DNA of 53,931 bases from an uncultured Acidobacteriia bacterium (lineage in GTDB: Bacteria; Acidobacteriota; Terriglobia; Bryobacterales; Bryobacteraceae): the NCBI GenBank assembly GCA_903909435.1, contig CAIVVT010000182.1, positions 1 through 53,931 of the forward strand, read 5' to 3'. The notes beneath the pieces were generated by a model, which was not told the origin of the DNA, did not search any database, and was given only the letters and a program-made list of their open reading frames with translations. Every line of letters starts with the position of its first letter. Position 1 is the first letter of the stretch. Made by a program: the position numbers and the translations under genes. Below, piece after piece: positions 26,730 through 34,089 of the stretch.

Positions 26730-27164
26730 CTACTGATTCACGAACTCCAGCAGGCGCTCCTGCACCGCTTTCGCCCGCTGCTCGTCCCAGCACGCCAGGA
26801 AAATGGTGTCATCGCCCGCGACGGTGCCCGCCACTTCGGGCCACTCTTCCGAGTCCAGCGCGACCGCCAGCGAGTTGGCGTTGCCAGCCGAAGTCTTCAG
26901 CACCACCAGGTTCTGAGCGAGCCGCACGTCGAGCAGAAACTCGGTGATCACCGTCGCCAGTTCCGCCCCCGCTGAGTCGGCGAGGATCTCGCGGTATCCG
27001 TCCGCGGTTTTGGCCAGGCCCAGTTCGCGGATGTCCCGCGATAGCGTCACCTGCGTGGCCTCGATGCCCTCCACGCGCAGTTCGCGAGCAAGCTCATCCT
27101 GCGTAGTGATTCTCTTGGTGCGGATCAGTTTCAGGATCTGTCCCTGCCGGTAATTCTTGGTCAT
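26730..27164 (-). CDS. argR: Arginine repressor ArgR
   Basis: A 144-residue transcription factor that, with arginine, binds ARG boxes to repress arginine synthesis. The N-terminal winged helix (1-70) carries the recognition region T-Q-V-T-L-S-R-D-I-R-E-L-G-L (37-50). The C-terminal hexamerisation and arginine-binding domain ends with G-T-V-A-G-D-D-T (113-120), the standard arginine site. Length matches the family (about 150). It is the last gene of argF-G-H-R, two bases after the argH stop (TAAccATG), so it is translated from the same message. Tandem ARG boxes at the argF promoter make autoregulation likely. Confidence 0.95.
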   Translation of the reverse strand: MTKNYRQGQILKLIRTKRITTQDELARELRVEGIEATQVTLSRDIRELGLAKTADGYREILADSAGAELATVITEFLLDVRLAQNLVVLKTSAGNANSLAVALDSEEWPEVAGTVAGDDTIFLACWDEQRAKAVQERLLEFVNQ

Positions 27165-27166
27165 GG

Positions 27167-28548
27167 TTACATCGACTCCAGCCGTTTACGGGCGGCATTA
27201 AGTGCTTTGCGAACCGTCTCGGGCGCGGTGCCGCCGGGCGCGGTGCGCGTCTTCATGCCTTCGCTCGGATCCATCAGGCGGGCCATCTCGGGCTTCAACC
27301 GGGCGTCGAAGGCCGCCAGCGATTCCGCTGTCCAGTCCCCCGGCTTCTTTCCGCTCTTTACGCTGTCCAGCACCAGTCGTCCCACCAACTGGTGCGCCTG
27401 GTGGAATGGCACTCCGCTGCGCGCCAGTTCCTCGGCCAGATCCGTCGCAACTAGCCAGCCCTCGTCGGCAGCCTGGCGCGGGACTTCCGGCTTGAGAACG
27501 GAGGTTCTCACCACTAGCGCTGCCATTTCGAGTGCGCCATTGAGTTGCGCGGCCGCGTCGAACACGGGTTCCTTGTCTTCCTGCATGTCGCGGTTGTACG
27601 TCATCGGCAGACCTTTCATCGTGACGAACAGGGCCGTCAAGTCGCCGAATACACGGCCCGTCTTCCCTCGGATCAACTCCAGCGAATCGGGGTTCTTCTT
27701 TTGCGGCATCAGGCTCGATCCGCTCGTGACGCCGTCGCCGAGTTCCAACCAGCCGAACTCCTCCGAGCTGTACAGGATCCAGTCCTCCGCCAACCGGCTG
27801 AGGTGCAGCATCGTGACCGAGGCGGCGTACAGGAAGTCCAGCGCCCAGTCGCGATCCGCCGAGACGTCGAGCGAGTTGTAAGTGATCGCGTCAAACCCGA
27901 GTTCCTGCGCCAGAGCCTCGCGGTCCACAGGAAAGCCGCTGCCGGCCAATGCCCCTGAACCCAGCGGCATAACGTTCACGCGTTTGCGCGCCTGCGACAG
28001 CCGCTCGTAGTCTCGCGAGAACATCTCGAAATACGCCAGTATGTAGTGCGCCCACGTCACTGGCTGCGCACGGCGCAGATGCGTGTAGCCCGGAATCACG
28101 GCTTCGGGGTGGGCCTCGGCGGACTCCAGCAAAACCGTCATCAGCAGAGTGAGTAATTCAAGCGCGCGATTGATCTCGCCGCGCACCCACAGCCGCGTGT
28201 CCAGCGAGACCTGTTCGTTGCGGCTGCGCCCGGTGTGGATCTTGTCGGCCAATTCCCCGGTCAGTTCCTTCAGCCGGGCGATGACGAAGGTGTGGATGTC
28301 TTCGTCGTCCGCCCCCTCGGCGTCTTCTTCGGGAATTCGAGACAGTGCGTCACAAATCGTCTGCACCTCGTCCGCCTTGAGGATGCCCACGCCAGCGAGC
28401 GCCCGCGCGTAGGCCTGCGAGCCGAGGATGTCGGCTTGAAACAACTTGCGATCGAAATGGAGAGAGAAGCTGAAGCGCTCGAACACGTCCGAAGGGCCGC
28501 TCTCGAAGCGGCCTCCCCAAAGCTTCAATGCGTCCTTCTTCTCCGTGC

Positions 28549-28552
<4 letters not shown>
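27167..28552 (-). CDS. argH: Argininosuccinate lyase
   Basis: A 461-residue cytoplasmic enzyme that splits argininosuccinate into arginine and fumarate, the last step of the pathway. Family signatures are intact: LWGGRF near the N-terminus, H-T-G-R-S-R-N-E-Q (106-114), YTHLRRAQPVTW (157-168) and the fumarase-superfamily loop G-S-S-L-M-P-Q-K-K-N-P (278-288). Start is GTG, whose GTGA overlaps the argG stop by four bases, a classic translational-coupling junction. argR follows after two bases. Confidence 0.96.
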
Positions 28553-29763
<1,211 letters not shown>

Positions 29764-29796
29764 GAGTGCTCTCCAAGATGAATCTTACCCGTCCAT

Positions 29797-29810
29797 GGCA
29801 CAGCTGTGCC
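29797..29810. other. Perfect 14-bp palindrome between argF and argG
   Basis: GGCACAGCTGTGCC is self-complementary and lies 34 bp upstream of the argG start, in the only sizeable gap of the arg operon. It does not resemble an ARG box. It could be a binding site or an mRNA hairpin controlling argG translation. Confidence 0.35.
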
Positions 29811-29892
29811 GGGATCTCGTGGTGCAGGCCTGCTCGCCGGCACTCCACGGTGCGCGGGTGGCACTCGGCCAACCCCCGCTTCAATCCAAGTT

Positions 29893-30888
29893 CTATTCGG
29901 CCAACAAGGTCACAAGCAGCGCCTTCTGCACGTGCAGCCGGTTCTCCGCCTGATCGAACACCACCGATGTCTTCGATTCGATCACGGCGTCCGTAACTTC
30001 CTCTTCGCGATGCGCGGGCAGGCAGTGCAGGAACAACGCTCCCGGGGCCGCCAGTTTCATCAGTTCGATGTTCACTTGATAGGGCGCAAACAGCCGCGCC
30101 CGGTCGAACGCTTCGTGTTCCTGGCCCATCGACGCCCACACGTCCGTGTAGACGGCATCGGCGTTGCTCAAGCCTTCGGCCAGATCGTTGGTGACCTGAA
30201 TCGTGCAGCCGTTGCGCTGCGCAAAACCTCGCGCCTGTCCGAGAATGCCCTCGTTCGGCTCGTACTTGGGCGGCGTGATCACCGCGATGTCCGCACCGAG
30301 TCGGGCGCAATCGAGCATCAGCGAATGGGCCACGTTGTTGCCGTCTCCGACGAACGCCAGCTTGTGGCCGTGCCAGCCGCCCCAATGCTCCTTCAGTGTC
30401 AGCATGTCGGCCAAAGCCTGGCAGGGGTGGTACAGATCGCTCAACGCGTTGATCACCGGCCGTCCCGACCACCGGGCCAAGTCGTCAACCGTCTTCTGCT
30501 TGAACGTGCGAGCCACAATCAGGTCCGTCCAGCGCGACAGGTTGCGGGCCACGTCCTTCACGGGTTCCCGCCCGCCAATTGGGCCGATGCTCTGGATCGA
30601 GTCGCCGCCCAATTGCTTGGCCGCCACCTCGAAGGTGATGCGTGTGCGTAGCGAGGGCTTTTCGAACAGCAGGCTCAGAATGCGGTTCTTTAAAGCACTC
30701 CGGTATAACGCCGGGCGGCGCTTGACCTCGGCCGCGAATGCCAGCAAATCCAGCAGTTCTGGCTGGGTCAGGTCGAAGTCGCTGGAGAAGCTGCCCGCGG
30801 CGATGCAGGGCGCGCCGCCAGGCGGCATTGCAGAGGCCTCGGCGTGTAGCAGGATTGGGCTCATGGGCGGGCTCGCTTCGTCATCCAT
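29893..30888 (-). CDS. argF: Ornithine carbamoyltransferase
   Basis: A 331-residue enzyme (longest form) forming citrulline from ornithine and carbamoyl phosphate. The carbamoyl-phosphate loop reads F-E-K-P-S-L-R-T-R (75-83). The later H-P-C-Q-A-L-A-D (154-161), AFVGDGNNVAHS, and F-L-H-C-L-P-A-H-R elements identify ornithine rather than aspartate carbamoyltransferase. The first 30 residues are an odd Pro/Ala/Met-rich extension. The ATG at 30888 sits inside the operator and would be nearly leaderless. The ATG at 30828 has GAGG eight bases upstream and gives a normal-length enzyme; 30864 is a third option. First gene of the argF-G-H-R operon. Confidence 0.93.
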   Translation of the reverse strand: MDDEASPPMSPILLHAEASAMPPGGAPCIAAGSFSSDFDLTQPELLDLLAFAAEVKRRPALYRSALKNRILSLLFEKPSLRTRITFEVAAKQLGGDSIQSIGPIGGREPVKDVARNLSRWTDLIVARTFKQKTVDDLARWSGRPVINALSDLYHPCQALADMLTLKEHWGGWHGHKLAFVGDGNNVAHSLMLDCARLGADIAVITPPKYEPNEGILGQARGFAQRNGCTIQVTNDLAEGLSNADAVYTDVWASMGQEHEAFDRARLFAPYQVNIELMKLAAPGALFLHCLPAHREEEVTDAVIESKTSVVFDQAENRLHVQKALLVTLLAE

Positions 30889-30903
30889 GAATAGTTATTC
30901 AGT
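30886..30903. promoter_or_regulatory. ARG box 1 (ArgR operator)
   Basis: The core TGAATAGTTATTCA (30888-30901) fits the E. coli ARG-box consensus TGAAT-N4-ATTCA exactly and is nearly perfectly palindromic. It overlaps the argF -10 hexamer (30901-30906 on the minus strand). Confidence 0.85.
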
Positions 30904-30927
30904 ATAATGAATAATTACACATTTCAA
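30901..30927 (-). promoter_or_regulatory. argF promoter
   Basis: Read on the minus strand, TTGAAA (30927-30922) and TATACT (30906-30901) are 15 bp apart, slightly tight but otherwise good sigma-70 hexamers. Both are covered or touched by ARG boxes, as in classical ArgR-repressed promoters. Transcription would begin near 30892-30897. Confidence 0.6.
30906..30923. promoter_or_regulatory. ARG box 2 (ArgR operator)
   Basis: The core TGAATAATTACACA (30908-30921) has one perfect TGAAT half-site and a degenerate second half. It is centred 20 bp from box 1. Two boxes about one helical-turn pair apart is the usual arrangement for binding one ArgR hexamer. Confidence 0.75.
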
Positions 30928-30964
30928 GCCGTGTTGCAACCCGGTCCGCAATTCACCTTGTTTT

Positions 30965-32107
30965 TTACGGTTGCCGACCGTGAATTTCGCTCAGAATTGC
31001 CGGTATCTCGTAAATCGCGCGGTTTCGCGCCTGCGCCGTGCGCTCCCGCATTTTATTCAATACGTTCTCGCTCGAAAGCAGTTGGCGCACGGTCGGCTCA
31101 ATCCCGCTGAAGCTGCGCAGCACCAGGCCGAAGCCATTCTCGATCAGCCACTGCGAGTTGTAGCGCTCTTGCGGCAGCGTCCAGGCATTCCGCGTGGTGA
31201 TGCAAGGCAGCCCCAGGTGCACGGCCTCGCTCAAGCTGCCCGGCCCGGGCTTGCCGATGAAGAAGTCGGCCAACCGCATGTAGTAAGGGACTTCGGAAGT
31301 GAATCCGACTACGTGCCGCCGCAGCTTTCCAGGCAGTGATTTCAATCCGGCTTCGAGTTTGGCGTTCTTCCCGGCAATCAGGATTAACTGGAGCTTGCCA
31401 GCCAGGGGTTCCAGCTTGCGCGCGATCTCCAGCATGGACGCCGAGCCGTACCCGCCGAACAGCACCAGTCCGGTCGGGATTGCGGGATCGAGATCGAGTT
31501 TCCTGCGCTCCGCGTCCCGGTCGAGCGGCGGCAGATCATAAAAGCGCGGTTGCAGGATCATCCCCGAGGTCAGAAAGATCCGTTCGGCGGCATGGCCCAT
31601 TGCACGCGCCTGGTCCACTGCGTGCTGGCTGCCGCAGATGAAGTACTGCTTCTGCCGCTCCATCCAGAAGTGCGGCGGGAAGTCCGCGATGTCGGTCAGG
31701 ATGGTGACGTAAGGGCGTCCTGGAGCGACTCGCTGCCAGGCCTTGAACATGGCCTCGTTGAAATTGGGGATCAGGCTGACGGCCATGTCCGGCGCGCCGG
31801 TCTTGCCCCACCAGGCCTCCAGCAGTTTCACCTCTGAGCCTGTGTAGAAGCGGATGACCCGCTGCATGAAGCGCAGGCCCGTTTCGGAGCCGAGCGTCCA
31901 GCCCTTGCGCAGCACCAGATTGTAGATTTCCTGCAGGTCGATGTGGAGCACCTTCCGAAATACGTCCACGGAATCGAGTACGTCGCGCAGGTGCATCAGG
32001 CGCGGCTGGATTTGCGGATAGTCCGCTTCGAGGATCGTCTTAAGCGCTGTTGCCGCAGCCCGATGGCCTCCGCCCGCATCAAAGAAGATGAGATCCAGTG
32101 TGGCCAT
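30965..32107 (-). CDS. MGDG-synthase-like glycosyltransferase (GT28 type)
   Basis: A 380-residue GT-B glycosyltransferase. The N-terminal motif D-A-G-G-G-H-R-A-A-A is the monogalactosyldiacylglycerol-synthase/MurG-like glycine loop. The sugar-nucleotide half has GLVLFGGYGSASMLEIA, and the donor-site block FFIGKPGPGSLSEAVHLGLP with its conserved G-x-x-S-x-x-E pattern. It probably adds hexose from a UDP-sugar to a membrane lipid at the inner leaflet. Start chosen at ATG 32107 since the family begins directly before the glycine loop; a TTG at 32179 is less likely. It lies upstream of argF on the same strand but has its own divergent promoter region shared with the PAP2 gene. Confidence 0.85.
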   Translation of the reverse strand: MATLDLIFFDAGGGHRAAATALKTILEADYPQIQPRLMHLRDVLDSVDVFRKVLHIDLQEIYNLVLRKGWTLGSETGLRFMQRVIRFYTGSEVKLLEAWWGKTGAPDMAVSLIPNFNEAMFKAWQRVAPGRPYVTILTDIADFPPHFWMERQKQYFICGSQHAVDQARAMGHAAERIFLTSGMILQPRFYDLPPLDRDAERRKLDLDPAIPTGLVLFGGYGSASMLEIARKLEPLAGKLQLILIAGKNAKLEAGLKSLPGKLRRHVVGFTSEVPYYMRLADFFIGKPGPGSLSEAVHLGLPCITTRNAWTLPQERYNSQWLIENGFGLVLRSFSGIEPTVRQLLSSENVLNKMRERTAQARNRAIYEIPAILSEIHGRQP

Positions 32108-32307
32108 AGTTGCGTGACTATTGTAGCCTGCCACTGCCGCGTCGTTAGGAATTAGCCCTGCAGCTAGATTCCTCCGCAACTTTCATTTTCAGGGGCCATC
32201 CCCTTCTCGAACAGGTACTTGCCCACACCATTTGAACTGTATTCAACGAGAATTGCCCTATTTGTCACGGCGCATTTACATGGCACCGTGAGACTTGAAT
32301 TGGGACA

Positions 32308-32844
32308 ATGACAGGCATCGCCCAAGTATTCCTGGAGTCTATCGAGCGGCGCGACCACTCGATCATGCACCGCGTCCACAAGTGGCCCGCCCCGAAGTGG
32401 ATTCGTTTATGGATGATCTGCGCGACGCGCGGAGGTGACGGCTGGTTGTGGTATGCGCTGGGGGCGGCGCTCCTTATCTTCGGCGGTACTGAAGGCCGTT
32501 GGGCCGTGGCCCAGTCGACCATCGCTGCCGCGGCAGGCATTGCTCTGTTCTTGGTAATGAAGCGTGCGGCGGGACGCAGACGGCCCTGCGCCATTGAGCC
32601 GCATTGCTGGTCCACGCTGCTGCCGCCAGACCAATTCTCGTTCCCCTCCGGCCACACCATCACGGCATTTGCCGTTTGCACACCCCTGATTGCTCAATAT
32701 CCCAACGCGGCGCCCGGCATCCTGTTCTGCGCGCTCAGCGTTGCGGCTTCGCGGGTCATTACGGGTATGCACTTCCTGAGCGATGTAATCGTGGGCGGCG
32801 TGCTCGGCTGGGCGTTGGCGGAAGCCGTCATGCGGGTGTTCTGA
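32308..32844 (+). CDS. PAP2-family membrane phosphatase
   Basis: A 178-residue inner-membrane lipid phosphatase. All three signature motifs are intact: K85-x6-R92-P93 (KRAAGRRRP), P113-S-G-H116, and S148-R149-x5-H155-x3-D159. Several hydrophobic helices surround them. Likely substrates are phosphatidic acid, phosphatidylglycerophosphate or undecaprenyl pyrophosphate. The divergent neighbour is a lipid-type glycosyltransferase, so a shared role in membrane lipid remodelling is reasonable but inferred. Convergent with the FG-GAP gene, with an 18-bp gap. Confidence 0.9.
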   Translation: MTGIAQVFLESIERRDHSIMHRVHKWPAPKWIRLWMICATRGGDGWLWYALGAALLIFGGTEGRWAVAQSTIAAAAGIALFLVMKRAAGRRRPCAIEPHCWSTLLPPDQFSFPSGHTITAFAVCTPLIAQYPNAAPGILFCALSVAASRVITGMHFLSDVIVGGVLGWALAEAVMRVF

Positions 32845-32862
32845 CCTGCCCCTCGCACCACG

Positions 32863-34014
32863 CTATTTCCGGGTCGTCACGTTCTCGTACCAAACCAGAT
32901 TCGCCGTCGCCGATCCAATACAGACAAGATCGGTGCGCCCGTCGCCGTTTAGGTCTCCCACCGCGCAACCAGCGGCCGCGATCTGGCCGTCGATCACCTC
33001 GCGCGACCAGACGCCCCGTCCATCGTTGCGGTAAAGCACCAGGCTGTGGCCGCGCCGGAAGCCGGCCACCACTTCCTGCTGACCGTCCCCCGCGAAGTCG
33101 GCTGCGACGATGGTGTGGCCGTCCTCGAGGCTTGCGTCGATCACTTTGCGGGCCCACTTGCCCTGCTCCTGGTTATAGATAGCCACCTGGTTGCCGTGCC
33201 AGGGTTCGATCGCGGCAAGTTGGCGGCCCTGCCCGGTGCGGACCACGGTTACGTCGCTCGAGCCGCACTTGGGCCAGGGGGACTCGTCGCCTTTGCCGAT
33301 CTGCGTGATGCTCCAGCCAGTGCCGGTATTGCGCAGCAGGTGGATGCCCTCGAAATTGGCGGTCAGGATATCGTCGCGTCCGTCGCCATCCCATTCGGTG
33401 ATGAAAATGCCGTGTAAGACGCCGTGCAGCGCGTTGCTCACAAGCGTGCGCTTCCAGGAACCGGGACGGTAAAGCGAAAGTTCAATCGCGTCCCGGTAAT
33501 CCGGTGCCGATGATTTCACGCCTGTCAGCGGTGCATTGATGAAGGCCAATTCGCCGTGCACACCCATTTTGGCCACGCGCAGGCGGTGCGCGGTGGGCAA
33601 ACTGTCGATCTGGCGCATCGTCCACGGCTCTCGCGGGTCGCCATTGTGGTGTAAGAACCACACGTTGCCTGGGCTGGTCCGCGGGTCCATGTCGAAGCCG
33701 TCGGCCAGCACCAGTTCGGGAATCCCGTCGCCGTCGACGTCAGCCGCGGCGAGGTTGATCATATGCGCGCGGCCTGAGACGATCACATGGCGCTGCCAGT
33801 CCGGGTTCTCGTACCACACCAACTCCGGCAGGCCGTCGGCTAGCGCGATGATGTCGGGTTTGCCATCGTGGTTCAGATCAGCCACGACGACGTGGTAGCC
33901 GCCCGTCAGTCCAGTGGCGATGCTATGGGCCTCGAACCTGATGTCAGGTGGAGTTGCGCCAGCCAGCCAGCAGAGCAGGGAACCGGCCGCGAGGAAGCAG
34001 TTCGCTTTGGTCAC
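32863..34014 (-). CDS. Secreted FG-GAP/VCBS repeat protein
   Basis: A 383-residue protein starting with GTG at 34014. A signal peptide (ending LAGA) leads a seven-bladed-type FG-GAP propeller with at least five Asp-rich calcium loops: DLNHDGKPD, DVDGDGIPE, EWDGDGRDD, DFAGDGQQE and DLNGDGRTD. Recurrent LVWYEN strands mark the blade edges at both ends of the chain, closing the propeller. Such proteins are extracellular or periplasmic and mediate protein or carbohydrate contacts; no enzyme motif is present. It lies immediately downstream of the RCC1 propeller gene on the same strand (75-bp gap). Confidence 0.85.
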   Translation of the reverse strand: MTKANCFLAAGSLLCWLAGATPPDIRFEAHSIATGLTGGYHVVVADLNHDGKPDIIALADGLPELVWYENPDWQRHVIVSGRAHMINLAAADVDGDGIPELVLADGFDMDPRTSPGNVWFLHHNGDPREPWTMRQIDSLPTAHRLRVAKMGVHGELAFINAPLTGVKSSAPDYRDAIELSLYRPGSWKRTLVSNALHGVLHGIFITEWDGDGRDDILTANFEGIHLLRNTGTGWSITQIGKGDESPWPKCGSSDVTVVRTGQGRQLAAIEPWHGNQVAIYNQEQGKWARKVIDASLEDGHTIVAADFAGDGQQEVVAGFRRGHSLVLYRNDGRGVWSREVIDGQIAAAGCAVGDLNGDGRTDLVCIGSATANLVWYENVTTRK

Positions 34015-34089
34015 ACAGCCACTTTACGCCAAACTAGGCGCGGCGCAATCCAGGACGTATACCCGCCCGCCGCGCCGGACGCTCGGCAG

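Noticed and set aside
32240-32265. ARG-box-like sequence before the PAP2 gene
   Set aside because: Only a TATTCA half-site is present, with no palindrome.
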